Positions 8,514 through 17,111 of a stretch of DNA of 64,000 nt are shown here, in pieces; positions within the stretch are counted from its first letter, which is position 1; each line of letters begins with the position of its first letter. The position numbers were made by a program, and so were the translations under genes. Under the pieces are notes generated by a model. That model did no database searches and was not told the origin of the DNA. It saw only the letters and a list, made by a program, of their open reading frames with translations. The DNA comes from Butyrivibrio fibrisolvens (GTDB lineage: Bacteria; Bacillota; Clostridia; Lachnospirales; Lachnospiraceae): contig NZ_CP065800.1 of the NCBI RefSeq assembly GCF_023206215.1, forward strand, positions 3,286,001 through 3,350,000, given 5' to 3'.

Positions 8514-8605
8514 CCTCATGCCGCGAGTGAAACAAGTGGTTAATGGTTCGAATTGATGGAGCTCGCGACACCAATTCGGGTTTGAAAACGTAACATTTTC
8601 AAACT
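8514..8605 (-). promoter_or_regulatory. Hairpin/pseudoknot leader repeat, copy 4 (GH3 leader)
   Basis: The best copy. On the minus strand: GTTTGAAAA/TTTTCAAAC hairpin with a short loop; GAATTGGTG/CATCAATTC hairpin with loop TCGCGAGCTC; a linker; CTCGCG complementary to CGCGAG of that loop; then GCATGAGG, the GH3 ribosome site. It occupies the whole transporter-GH3 gap, beginning at the transporter stop codon. The pairing could hide or expose the ribosome site. Confidence 0.7.
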
Positions 8606-9996
8606 TACTCCTTTTCAATTGACTTTGCCTTAATATCAGCTATGTCCTTTGAAATACTCTCCATCTTCTCTTTTGTAAGAGGATAGAAATGCATTGCTAT
8701 TATGTTACAAAGGTATCCGAAGATAAGAATACCAAACATGCAGAAGATACCAACTGCTGCAAGTCCCTTAGAATAAGGTGTATCTACAGTAGGAAGCTGA
8801 GCTGATGAGCTTACCTTAGCGCACAGGATACCGATGATAAGTGGCGCAAGTGATGAGATAAGCTTATCAATGAAACTAAAGATTGTTCCGATAAGACCAG
8901 GCACATATCTTCCGCTTCTATATACTTCGTAATCTGTACAGTCAGCAGTCATAGGATATACAAGGCTTCCTGCGATCTGCTTAAAGCCTGTGAAGCACAC
9001 CATAAGTACTACAAAAGCAATTGAGAATGCGTTCCATCCAGTGAACTTGCCATCACCCGGAAGTGAAAGCTGTGTCGGATCACCAAATACAAACATTGCT
9101 GTAAGTACGCATATGATGATAAGTGCTGCATAACTTGCGAACTTAAATCCCTTCATCTGTCCAAAGTTTCTGGCTACAAAACCAATACCAAATGCAAGGA
9201 TAAGTATACTTGGAACAATAGTATATGTTCCGATAAGTCCGTTAGCACCTGCATTGCCGCATACAATAGCATAGATAATGATAGCAACAGTAGCATTACC
9301 ATTCATCTGTGTAGCAAGCTTGTCTGTGGATGCTGATACTACAAGCATCTGAAGAGCTCTGTTGTGCTTAAGGACATCTATATAGTCTTTAAGCTTAATC
9401 TTCTGCTTATCTGTATTACCTGTTCCGTAGAATTCAGGTCTGTCCTTACTTCTTATAGCTATGTAAGTTATAACTGTAAGGAAAAGAGAAAGCGCTGCTA
9501 CAACTACCCACATCTCCTGGAAGTAGTCCATACCAAATTGATAGTTATGTTTCTTAAGAAGATATGTATATGAGTAAAGAGGTGCAACTGTGAAGAATAT
9601 TGTATTAAGGGCACCTGCATAGATACCGAATGTAGGTCTTTGCTTAGGATCATTGGTAAGACATGTCTGTGCTGACTTGGTAACTACACACTGGCATGTG
9701 TATCCAACGATATATACTGCATAGAATACAACGAATATCCAGAACTGAGCTGCCTTAGGAAACTTAGGTGTTACAAAGAACATGAATGCTGACATTACAA
9801 GCATTATAATCTGACCGCATACAAGGAAAGGTCTGTTCTTACCGAATTTACCCTTAGTCTTATCAAGGATTATTCCGATGATAGGATCTGTAACACCGTC
9901 CCATAATCTCATAACTGTAGCAAGTGAAGATGCGATGACAACGCTTGCTCCGATTATTCCGTTAAGATAGTAGGATATAAAGATCATCTCCCACAT
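8605..9996 (-). CDS. GPH/MFS-family glycoside symporter, 5' end disrupted
   Basis: A 12-helix sugar:cation symporter of the glycoside-pentoside-hexuronide type. Motifs include RLWDGVTDPIIG with the family's conserved Asp residues, KGKFGKNRPFLV in the first cytoplasmic loop and many hydrophobic helices. The ORF from the internal ATG (9996) lacks the start of helix 1. Upstream, the same frame encodes GLNKAKWWQIAGLAVNDIAT, the expected family N-terminus, back to an ATG at 10081-10083 with a perfect AAAGGAGA site; but codon 2 is TAA (10078-10080). Either the gene is freshly inactivated, or translation restarts within the message. It heads the transporter-GH3-HAD-GH43 series and probably imports the oligosaccharide they degrade. 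Confidence 0.82.
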   Translation of the reverse strand: MWEMIFISYYLNGIIGASVVIASSLATVMRLWDGVTDPIIGIILDKTKGKFGKNRPFLVCGQIIMLVMSAFMFFVTPKFPKAAQFWIFVVFYAVYIVGYTCQCVVTKSAQTCLTNDPKQRPTFGIYAGALNTIFFTVAPLYSYTYLLKKHNYQFGMDYFQEMWVVVAALSLFLTVITYIAIRSKDRPEFYGTGNTDKQKIKLKDYIDVLKHNRALQMLVVSASTDKLATQMNGNATVAIIIYAIVCGNAGANGLIGTYTIVPSILILAFGIGFVARNFGQMKGFKFASYAALIIICVLTAMFVFGDPTQLSLPGDGKFTGWNAFSIAFVVLMVCFTGFKQIAGSLVYPMTADCTDYEVYRSGRYVPGLIGTIFSFIDKLISSLAPLIIGILCAKVSSSAQLPTVDTPYSKGLAAVGIFCMFGILIFGYLCNIIAMHFYPLTKEKMESISKDIADIKAKSIEKE

Positions 9997-10077
9997 ATAC
10001 AGGTTTGTGGCGATATCATTTACTGCAAGGCCTGCAATCTGCCACCATTTAGCCTTATTTAACCCATTTTTTTCTTG

Positions 10078-10098
10078 TTACATTTTAAATTCTCCTTT
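10078..10098 (-). other. Start codon followed by stop (ATG-TAA) with strong ribosome site
   Basis: AAAGGAGA, a 7-nt spacer, ATG and TAA, in the same frame as the transporter. No other ATG, GTG or TTG in this frame lies before the ATG at 9996. A single base change at codon 2 would restore the full transporter. Confidence 0.8.
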
Positions 10099-10134
10099 GT
10101 AATCCCCAATAAGGTTTTTCATTGATGTTATGTT

Positions 10135-10163
10135 ATAATAAACTTCGCAAGAAATAAGAACAA
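10135..10163 (-). promoter_or_regulatory. Sigma-A-type promoter for the transporter operon
   Basis: On the minus strand TTGTTC (10158-10163) and TATTAT (10135-10140) are 17 bp apart, about 50 bp upstream of the transporter ribosome site and divergent from the AraC gene, whose product would be the natural regulator. Confidence 0.5.
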
Positions 10164-10267
10164 TGAGTATGTTTGTTAAAAATAGGATAATATTTACATT
10201 TTATTTTTCAGGCAAATATAGTACAATATTTCCAAAATTTAGTCCGTCTCATAAACTTATTACTCCT

Positions 10268-10352
10268 CACTTTGGCGAACCAGCATCTCCAAAGCCTTTA
10301 CAGAATCAGGCAGTATATGGATCATTATCACACTGTTAATCATTTTATGGCA
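10268..10352 (+). repeat. Decayed half of the giant palindrome family
   Basis: About 85 bp matching one arm of copy 1 (shared CAGGCAGTATAT, GATCATT, CTGTTAATC, TTTTATG) from the outer end to about two thirds of the stem. It has no loop and no second arm. It ends 17 bp before the AraC start. Confidence 0.75.
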
Positions 10353-10369
10353 GGAATCAGAGGTTATTT

Positions 10370-11593
10370 ATGAAAAATCAGTACTTAGACTATGCTGTTT
10401 CTTTTTTTAACAAATTAAATCTTGGAACCAATATTGTAAATGTAGGTGAACCACTTCCGGATGACATAGACCTCGGGCTCAGAAAAGCCATTATGTCCAA
10501 AAAGACTGAATCAATTCTCGATTTTGAAGGAATAAACCAGTCTTTTATCGATCAGCATATCATCTATATGCTCACAGATATATACAGTTGTCACAGTATT
10601 ATCATCCCAATTCCCGAGCAGGAACTCAATACTGCTTTATTCGTAGGCCCTTATCTTACCGAAATATCAGGAATCCACCGTACGATAGCAATCTGTGACA
10701 AACTTGGGATTCCTAAAAACCTAAGAGTATTTATCAATCAGTTTTTTGCAACTATCCCCTCGATCAGCGACTCATCAGTATTAGAAGCTTTTCTGGAAAC
10801 ACTTGGCGAAAATATATACGGCCCCGGTCTGTTCAAGATAGAATATCTAAAGCAGCAGGAAAGCGGCGATGCAGAGTATCTGCCCACCATGGACAAGGAC
10901 AATTATGAAGATATCATGGAACGCCTGGAATACAGATATAAACTTGAAGAGAAGGTCATCGATTGTATATCCAGAGGCGATTTTAATGCTGCCATGAAAT
11001 ACAGTACCGATCAAGCGATCACTAATATCGACAACAGATCCACCAATACCTTAAGAAGTAAAAAAAATAACATGCTGGCATTCAACACAATATGCAGAAA
11101 AGGCGCAGAGAGAGGCAATGTGCATCCTGTCCATCTAGATGAAATGTCTCGAAGAATGGCTATACTGATTGAAAACATGACTTCGCCAAATCAGGTACAG
11201 GACGTTCATAGAGAAATACTAAAAAAATACTGTAATATGGTTCAGCGCAATTCTACAACCGGCTACTCTCCTACAATGCAGAAGGTCATCAATCACATAA
11301 TGCTAAGCCTTACAGATACAGATCTTACTCTTCAAAGTACTGCAGACAGCCTTGGCCTTAACAAAAGCTACCTTGCTACTCTTTTCAAAAAAGAGACCGG
11401 CAAGACCTTCACCACTTATGTTAATGACAAGCGCATAGATCATGCCATCTTCTTATTGAATTCATCGGATCTTCAGGTCCAGGAGATTGCAAGTTCCTGC
11501 GGGATCCCCGATGTAACATACTTTACAAGGATCTTCAAAAAAGAAAAAGGCATGACCCCAAAACAGTATCGTAAGATGCTGTCACAAAAGTAA
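10370..11593 (+). CDS. AraC-family transcriptional regulator
   Basis: A 407-residue DNA-binding regulator. The last 100 residues hold the two helix-turn-helix units: TLQSTADSLGLNKSYLATLF for the first and LQVQEIASSCGIPDVTYFTRIFKKEKGMTPKQYR for the second (shown by residues near 350 and 385). The first 290 residues do not match a ligand domain I can name; they contain no membrane segment, so a cytoplasmic sensor is likely. It is divergent from the sugar transporter operon and convergent with the GH2 gene, so it probably controls one or both. The start lies 17 bp after a palindrome fragment, with AGAGGTT as ribosome site. Confidence 0.9.
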   Translation: MKNQYLDYAVSFFNKLNLGTNIVNVGEPLPDDIDLGLRKAIMSKKTESILDFEGINQSFIDQHIIYMLTDIYSCHSIIIPIPEQELNTALFVGPYLTEISGIHRTIAICDKLGIPKNLRVFINQFFATIPSISDSSVLEAFLETLGENIYGPGLFKIEYLKQQESGDAEYLPTMDKDNYEDIMERLEYRYKLEEKVIDCISRGDFNAAMKYSTDQAITNIDNRSTNTLRSKKNNMLAFNTICRKGAERGNVHPVHLDEMSRRMAILIENMTSPNQVQDVHREILKKYCNMVQRNSTTGYSPTMQKVINHIMLSLTDTDLTLQSTADSLGLNKSYLATLFKKETGKTFTTYVNDKRIDHAIFLLNSSDLQVQEIASSCGIPDVTYFTRIFKKEKGMTPKQYRKMLSQK

Positions 11594-11597
11594 TGTG

Positions 11598-11687
11598 CTG
11601 TCTCGTTTACTATAGTTAAAGCTCTATAATTCCCACTTGAAAAGTCCATATCCAATCTGGAATTTGAGTTATAGATAAACGAGACAG
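11598..11687. repeat. Hairpin between the convergent AraC and GH2 genes
   Basis: CTGTCTCGTTTA (11598-11609) pairs with TAAACGAGACAG (11676-11687), with further inner pairing of AATTCC and GGAATT. No T-run follows on either strand. A partial match, CTATCTCGTTTAT, follows tyrA near 1602. Confidence 0.65.
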
Positions 11688-11724
11688 TTCGCCATATTTT
11701 TAAGTTCTGTATCAAAGGTTTTTA

Positions 11725-14070
11725 TCACTTTTGTATGATCTTGGTAAGTTCTGCATTAAGAGCTTTCATCTCTTCTTCTGTATAATCAGGTTTTGCATAG
11801 AAGAAAAACTTCTCCAATGTAAAGGTTCCTACCATATCTCTAAGCGCCTCACCAACGTCAGGCATTCTCTTATCTATAACTGCAGTAGCTTCCTTAGATG
11901 CAAGAAGGTCATTTATAGTACTTCTTATAGACAGATAACCCTCAGGAAACAGTTCCTTCTCACTCTGCTCATCAAGGAACCAGTTACGTACGTTAAGTCC
12001 CGGGTTCTGATCTACATATACATAAGATGTATCAGCTTCTTCTACTCTTACAAATGTAGCTTCATCGCACACATCTTTCGCCCTTGCAACGATCTTATTA
12101 TCTCCCATTTCAAGAGGTATATTATCAAAGACTGCGCTGCCGTTATCTACCTTGGCACTATATTCATGTCCTGATGCGATAAGAGTCACTTCTTCAAGAT
12201 TAGAATATACCTTGACTGTGATCTTATCAGCGCACCTGTTCACATATCTCTTACTTGCAATAGATACGAAAGGATCTGATGACCACATTGCCTTGTAGTA
12301 ATAGAAGCTGTCTTTGCGAGTCTGTCTGTCAAAAGTCACAAGGCCTTTAATATTCCTGTTCTTGATATTGGCAGCTTGTCTTACAGGACTTGTAAAGTCG
12401 AACATATTCCATACAAAACTGCCCCAGACAAAATCACGCCCAGCCATCTCAGGATACACGCTCTCATGATACAGAGCCTGAAACTCTTCTGAATAGTCGT
12501 TTACCTTAGGATCATCACTATGATAAGCAGTATTGGTATCAGCGCCATACTCAGATATACCAAGAGGCATGTTCGGGTTCACCTTATGGAACTCGTCAAG
12601 GAACTTGCCATGGTCAGCGAATTCTCCGTAGTACCAGCCATAATAGATGTTATAAGCTGTAACATCTGTAACCTGATTAAGAGTGCTGTCAGAGTGAACC
12701 ACATTAAGGTTAGCACAGGTAGACAGTCTGCTGTCATCGAGAGCATGAACCATATCATTAAGCACATGGAGTCTGTCTGCCATATATGGAAACTCTCCGT
12801 ATATAGCAATCTCATTCTGAATCCCCCAGAAACATATGGAAGGATGATGCATATTCTGAAGGATCATCTCTGTAAGCTGATGCTTTGCATCTTCAAATAT
12901 GTCATCTTCTTCTGGGAGCTTAAGCAGCGGAATCTCAGCCCATACAACAAGCCCCATCTCATCGCACATAGAATATACTTCCTGAGGATGAGGATAGTGA
13001 GACAGACGCACAGCGTTAGCTCCAATCTCATGGATAAGCTCCATATCCTTCTTCCAGTTATCCATAGTAGCTGCCGAGAATACGCCGTCAGTATCCTGAT
13101 GCTTGGCAACGCCGCGGAGCTTTACATGCTCACCGTTTAAGAAAAAGCCCTTATCCGCATCCATCTTAATACTTCTAAAGCCGACCTCTTTATCAACCCT
13201 GTCGACTTCTATACCATCTATATATAAAGATGCTCTTGCAGTATACATATGAGCATCATCTCTTCCATTCCAAAGTTTTGGAGAAGGGATAGTTACAGCT
13301 CTGCAGAGCTTATCGCCAGACTCATAGTTTGAGAATTTCTTGCTGCTTGTATGATCCAGACCATTAGCTATCTGAATGTCCATTTCATGAGTCATATGAA
13401 CATCTGTTTCAGAAGTCTTCTGAATAGCTGTTTCGTCAGCTTTCTGAATATCAATTTCATCAGCTGCAAGCTCTCTGCCATCTTCAAGGATAGAGATCCT
13501 GACCTTTGCATTATCTGTATCTGATTCCAATGAACAGATTGTTCTTGCAAGAAGCTCTCCGTCTCCATTCTCATTTACAAGAGTATTAAAAAGAACGCCG
13601 TCACATCCATAGAAGGTTCTGTCAAAACAGTTATACTCAGTCTCTATGAATTCAACCTTTCTATGAATACCGCCAAAGACTGCAAAATCGCCTGAAATAG
13701 GGGATACCATCAGCTTCTTGTCAGTACTTACAAGGACAGTGAATATATTCTCACCATTTATAAGACTATCTGTGAGCTCTACTGCAAAAAGGTTGTATCC
13801 ACCTGCATGGCTGCCTATCTCATGCCCGTTAAGGAATATCTTACAGAATTTATCTACTCCGTAGAACTTTACAAATACTCTCTGACTATCTTTTTTGACA
13901 TAATCAAATCTCTTCTGATAGAAAGCTTCTCCCTGATAATAATCACCATCTTTGTACCAGGTATGGGGGACAGTAACCTTCTCACCATCTAATGGCTTTG
14001 AGGGGTCAATCTCCTGCCACGCCTTCTTTCCAAAGTACCAATCATTGTTCCATTCTACTGTATGTACCAT
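11725..14070 (-). CDS. Glycoside hydrolase family 2 (beta-galactosidase/beta-glucuronidase-like)
   Basis: A 781-residue, signal-less retaining glycosidase. Order: jelly-roll sugar-binding domain (1-150), immunoglobulin-like domain (about 155-300), TIM barrel (about 305-600) and a C-terminal domain. The acid/base Glu is in CFWGIQNE (about 400) and the nucleophile Glu is in GISEYGAD (about 490). The second domain has an unusual insertion of about 40 residues (DIQKADETAIQKTSETDVHM and similar runs), a degenerate short repeat rich in Asp, Glu and Thr. It is probably transcribed alone, after palindrome copy 2, and is convergent with the AraC gene. The substrate is uncertain within GH2. Confidence 0.88.
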   Translation of the reverse strand: MVHTVEWNNDWYFGKKAWQEIDPSKPLDGEKVTVPHTWYKDGDYYQGEAFYQKRFDYVKKDSQRVFVKFYGVDKFCKIFLNGHEIGSHAGGYNLFAVELTDSLINGENIFTVLVSTDKKLMVSPISGDFAVFGGIHRKVEFIETEYNCFDRTFYGCDGVLFNTLVNENGDGELLARTICSLESDTDNAKVRISILEDGRELAADEIDIQKADETAIQKTSETDVHMTHEMDIQIANGLDHTSSKKFSNYESGDKLCRAVTIPSPKLWNGRDDAHMYTARASLYIDGIEVDRVDKEVGFRSIKMDADKGFFLNGEHVKLRGVAKHQDTDGVFSAATMDNWKKDMELIHEIGANAVRLSHYPHPQEVYSMCDEMGLVVWAEIPLLKLPEEDDIFEDAKHQLTEMILQNMHHPSICFWGIQNEIAIYGEFPYMADRLHVLNDMVHALDDSRLSTCANLNVVHSDSTLNQVTDVTAYNIYYGWYYGEFADHGKFLDEFHKVNPNMPLGISEYGADTNTAYHSDDPKVNDYSEEFQALYHESVYPEMAGRDFVWGSFVWNMFDFTSPVRQAANIKNRNIKGLVTFDRQTRKDSFYYYKAMWSSDPFVSIASKRYVNRCADKITVKVYSNLEEVTLIASGHEYSAKVDNGSAVFDNIPLEMGDNKIVARAKDVCDEATFVRVEEADTSYVYVDQNPGLNVRNWFLDEQSEKELFPEGYLSIRSTINDLLASKEATAVIDKRMPDVGEALRDMVGTFTLEKFFFYAKPDYTEEEMKALNAELTKIIQK

Positions 14071-14226
14071 ATAAACCTCACCATATATGTTTTTGAAAGT
14101 TTAGTTGCTTATTCGATTCTAAATGTTAGCATATTCAAATTAGTAGATGATAGGAAAATATATCAGCAAATAGCAATATTTGTTTTCTCCCCGATCTTAC
14201 AATAAATAATGAAAATTTACAGACTT
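14071..14226. other. AT-rich upstream region of the GH2 gene
   Basis: Lies between the GH2 start and palindrome copy 2. It must carry the GH2 promoter if the palindrome ends upstream transcripts. GTGAGG serves as ribosome site. I could not fix the -35 and -10 boxes. Confidence 0.4.
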
Positions 14227-14506
14227 CCCACTTGGACGGTGCGCTATCACCAAAAGCTTTGCTGGGGCAAGCAGTATATAGATCATTGCCATGCTTTTTA
14301 ATCGTTTTATTAACTTCATGAGCATGATAGATGGAGATTTTCATTCTGCCCGGGGTCCAACTGCCTGAGCGAAGCGAGTTTTGGACCCCAGAATGAAAAG
14401 CACCAGCTATCGTGCCATGAAGTTTAAAACGATTAACAGCATGGCAATGATCTATATACTGCTTGCCCCAGCAAAGCTTTTGGTGATAGCGCGCCGTTCA
14501 AGTGGG
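14227..14506. repeat. Giant palindrome, copy 2
   Basis: Arms 14227 to about 14358 and about 14383-14506 are near-perfect reverse complements, ends CCCACTTG and AAGTGGG, around a loop with CTGAGCGAAGCGAG and tip GGGGTCC/GGACCCC. It aligns with copy 1 over its full length. Where the stems differ (for example CAGGGGCAGGC in copy 1, CTGGGGCAAGC here) the opposite arm has changed to match. Confidence 0.95.
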
Positions 14507-14521
14507 CAGCGCTGGCGAAAC

Positions 14522-14557
14522 AAAAAACATGCCGCTGTATCAGTAAAGCGGCATGTT
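14522..14557 (-). terminator. Rho-independent terminator after the lipoprotein gene
   Basis: On the minus strand, an 11-bp stem AACATGCCGCT/AGCGGCATGTT (14526-14536 and 14547-14557) followed by TTTTG. Placed 22 bp after the stop of the lipoprotein gene. Confidence 0.85.
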
Positions 14558-14578
14558 CTGAAAAAAATTTATTATCTT

Positions 14579-15550
14579 TTAGTACTTGAATGTAAAGTCG
14601 TAGGATTCTTCCTGACTTACTATAGATCCATCACTTGCAGATACGTAGAATGTTGCTCCTAATGCAAAGCAGTCGATAGTTCCTTCAACTGCTGCGTCAT
14701 CACTTGTAAAAGCAATTACTTCACTACCATCAGAGTTCTCATCTACGCTGCCCCATCCGCGAATCTCTTTGGTATCATCTATATGGATCACGATGTCATA
14801 AGATCCGCTTTCCATTCCTTCAGTGATGATAAGATAGCTGTCACTACTATAATCGCCATAATAGCCGCACATAGTAGAGTCAGGGAAGCTGAAAGTTACC
14901 TCTCCCTGAATATCTGCAAGCGAACTTGCAAGGATATAAGCATACCTTTTATATCTCATGGCTGTATTATAAGAATAGATCACCGGGTAGATGCTGCCAT
15001 CTGCATAGCTATCGCTCATCTTCTGGGCCATAGCTGGTACATATTTTTCCCAGTTATCATATTCTGACTTAACATCCTGATAACCGGCAGAATCACTTGT
15101 TTCCATCCTGCCCAGAAGACTAAGACACTCTTCTTTCCATACAACAGTTCCCCATCCGCAGACTTCGTTCATTGCTGTCTGGTTAGGAGCGTTCGTACTA
15201 AGACTATCATACTCATCATAAAGAGCTACTATACTTGTAAGCTCATCTGTCAGTGAATTAGAAGAAGCTGTAATCTCTGTAACCTTAGCCCTTATATCAT
15301 CTGTATAATCTTTGGTGAATTGTTCATAATCACCATCTACAGATTCATCAGTTACAGCACTATCTTCAACTGCTGTATCATCTGCAGATACCGCATCATC
15401 ACCAGCTTCTGTATCATTACCTTGTTCTACATTTTCATCAGAAGCACCATCTGTAAGATTCACGCCTTCTACATACGGAGCTGATCCTATCGCGCATCCT
15501 TCTAAAACAACTGATCCTGCAAGTAACATTGCCAATACATATTTTTTCAT
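14579..15550 (-). CDS. Secreted lipoprotein of unknown function
   Basis: The start is set at 15550, where AGGAGA lies upstream and the product begins MKKYVLAMLLAGSVVLEGC, a lipoprotein signal peptide with Cys at about 19; the 15 codons further upstream look untranslated. The mature part begins with an acidic, low-complexity linker (Asp, Glu, Ala, Thr; about residues 35-85), then a helical segment with few hydrophobic patches, then a beta-rich C-terminus ending ESYDFTFKY. I do not recognise a family. It should be tethered to the outer face of the membrane. A terminator follows; queA is upstream with an 87-bp gap. Confidence 0.75.
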   Translation of the reverse strand: MKKYVLAMLLAGSVVLEGCAIGSAPYVEGVNLTDGASDENVEQGNDTEAGDDAVSADDTAVEDSAVTDESVDGDYEQFTKDYTDDIRAKVTEITASSNSLTDELTSIVALYDEYDSLSTNAPNQTAMNEVCGWGTVVWKEECLSLLGRMETSDSAGYQDVKSEYDNWEKYVPAMAQKMSDSYADGSIYPVIYSYNTAMRYKRYAYILASSLADIQGEVTFSFPDSTMCGYYGDYSSDSYLIITEGMESGSYDIVIHIDDTKEIRGWGSVDENSDGSEVIAFTSDDAAVEGTIDCFALGATFYVSASDGSIVSQEESYDFTFKY

Positions 15551-15637
15551 ATCGTGTCTCCTGGAACTGCATTGAATAAATAATGTTACCCCCAACGAAT
15601 TGTTCCACTATACCATTAACTTAAGCTACTTACAAAT

Positions 15638-16726
15638 TCACTTTGGCATTTTGTCTGTAAAAAAGCATGCATCTCCAAATGAGAAAAATCTGTACTTAAG
15701 CTTTATAGCCTCATTATATGCATTAAGCACATGTTCTCTTCCTGCGAGTGCTGAAACAAGCATTACAAGCGTTGACTCCGGAAGATGGAAGTTAGTGATA
15801 AGGCAGTCAAGGACCTTAAACTTATATCCTGGATATATGAATATTGAAGTGTTATCAGAGCATTCCTTAAGGTGACCGTTCTCATCAGCAGCGCTTTCAA
15901 TAGTCCTGCAACTTGTAGTTCCTACGCAGATAACTCTGTGTCCGGACTCTTTTGCTTTATTAATCTTATCAGCAGCTTCCTGTGTTACCTGATACCACTC
16001 TGTATGCATATGATGCTCAAGAACGTTATCAACCTTAACAGGTCTGAAAGTTCCAAGACCTACGTGAAGAGTTACGTATGCAAGGTCTATGCCTTTTTTC
16101 TCAATGGCATCAAGAAGCTCACGTGTAAAGTGAAGCCCTGCTGTAGGAGCAGCTGCTGATCCGTCAAACTTGGCATAAACAGTCTGGTACATATTCTTGT
16201 CCTGAAGTTTATGTGTGATATATGGAGGAAGAGGCATCTCGCCAAGAGAATCAAGCACTTCTTCCCAAATACCGTCATAATAGAACTTAACGAGTCTGTT
16301 ACCATCTTCTATTACTTCAAGAACCTCAGCCTTGAGCCTTCCGTCGCCAAATGTCACTCTGGCACCGGGGCGCATCTTCTTACCGGGCTTTACAAGAGTC
16401 TCCCAGACATCATTCTCTCTTCTTTTAAGAAGGAGGATCTCAATTGCAGCACCGGTCTCTTCCTTGGTTCCAAGAAGTCTTGCAGGGATAACCTTGGTGT
16501 TATTAAGAACAAGGCAGTCTCCGGGCTCAAGATAATCTATGATATCTTTGAAAACATGGTGCTGGATCTCTCCGGTTTTTTTGTCCATAACAAGAAGCTT
16601 TGATGCAGCACGGTCCTCAAGGGGATCCTGTGCTATAAGCTCCTGTGGAAGGTCAAAATAATAATCCGATGTGCGAAGTCCGAGCATCGGATCATTTTCT
16701 TTGTTGTTAATCTCATTGGTACTCAT
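15638..16726 (-). CDS. queA: S-adenosylmethionine:tRNA ribosyltransferase-isomerase
   Basis: Transfers and isomerises the ribosyl part of SAM onto 7-aminomethyl-7-deazaguanine in tRNA, making epoxyqueuosine. The 362 residues cover the whole family. Recognisable runs are [20 protein letters not shown] near the start, [52 protein letters not shown] and [20 protein letters not shown] near the end. The start could be at the first Met or at the Met of [11 protein letters not shown], 13 codons later; the first is kept. It stands alone with no other queuosine gene nearby. Confidence 0.96.
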   Translation of the reverse strand: MSTNEINNKENDPMLGLRTSDYYFDLPQELIAQDPLEDRAASKLLVMDKKTGEIQHHVFKDIIDYLEPGDCLVLNNTKVIPARLLGTKEETGAAIEILLLKRRENDVWETLVKPGKKMRPGARVTFGDGRLKAEVLEVIEDGNRLVKFYYDGIWEEVLDSLGEMPLPPYITHKLQDKNMYQTVYAKFDGSAAAPTAGLHFTRELLDAIEKKGIDLAYVTLHVGLGTFRPVKVDNVLEHHMHTEWYQVTQEAADKINKAKESGHRVICVGTTSCRTIESAADENGHLKECSDNTSIFIYPGYKFKVLDCLITNFHLPESTLVMLVSALAGREHVLNAYNEAIKLKYRFFSFGDACFFTDKMPK

Positions 16727-17111
16727 ATCTATTACTTCCTTACCGTATTAGCCTGAATATCTCTAATACTTATGATATCAATCCATAAATATGAACGAGT
16801 CAGTATACTGGTATGCTGACACTAAGAGCCATATTTATGAACATCATTTAACAATCATTGTCTCGAAATTCTAATTATACTCTATTTCTTTGAATTTTAC
16901 ACTCATATTTTTTATTAGCACTATCAAATTATTCTCGTACCTCTTCGAACAGCCCACCCATCCTTCCGATATACTATTATTTATTATAAGCTCATGCCAG
17001 GATATGTTCAAACGCCGTTTACTCTGTCATAATTAAAGTAACTATTTTACTAAAGATGTGATATACTCTCCAAGTACATAAAGAGTTATTAGGAAAAATA
17101 AAGAGGTTTTT
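16727..17111. other. Divergent intergenic region queA/FRG gene
   Basis: 385 bp, AT-rich. It contains one clear hairpin (16785-16838) near queA and TGTGATATACT about 45 bp before the FRG gene, a possible extended -10 element. No -35 is convincing. I see no ORF. Confidence 0.45.
16785..16838. repeat. Hairpin in the queA leader
   Basis: ATAAATATG (16785-16793) pairs with CATATTTAT (16830-16838), and inside it GTCAGTATAC pairs with GTATGCTGAC with one mismatch. It lies about 60 bp upstream of queA. It does not show the short preQ1 riboswitch pattern I would look for. Confidence 0.55.

Noticed and set aside
12520..13140. 206-codon frame antisense to the GH2 gene
   Set aside because: Shadow of a well-supported glycosidase gene in another frame.
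16727..16860. Possible preQ1 riboswitch before queA
   Set aside because: The hairpin is too long and the A-rich tail that should pair with its loop is missing.
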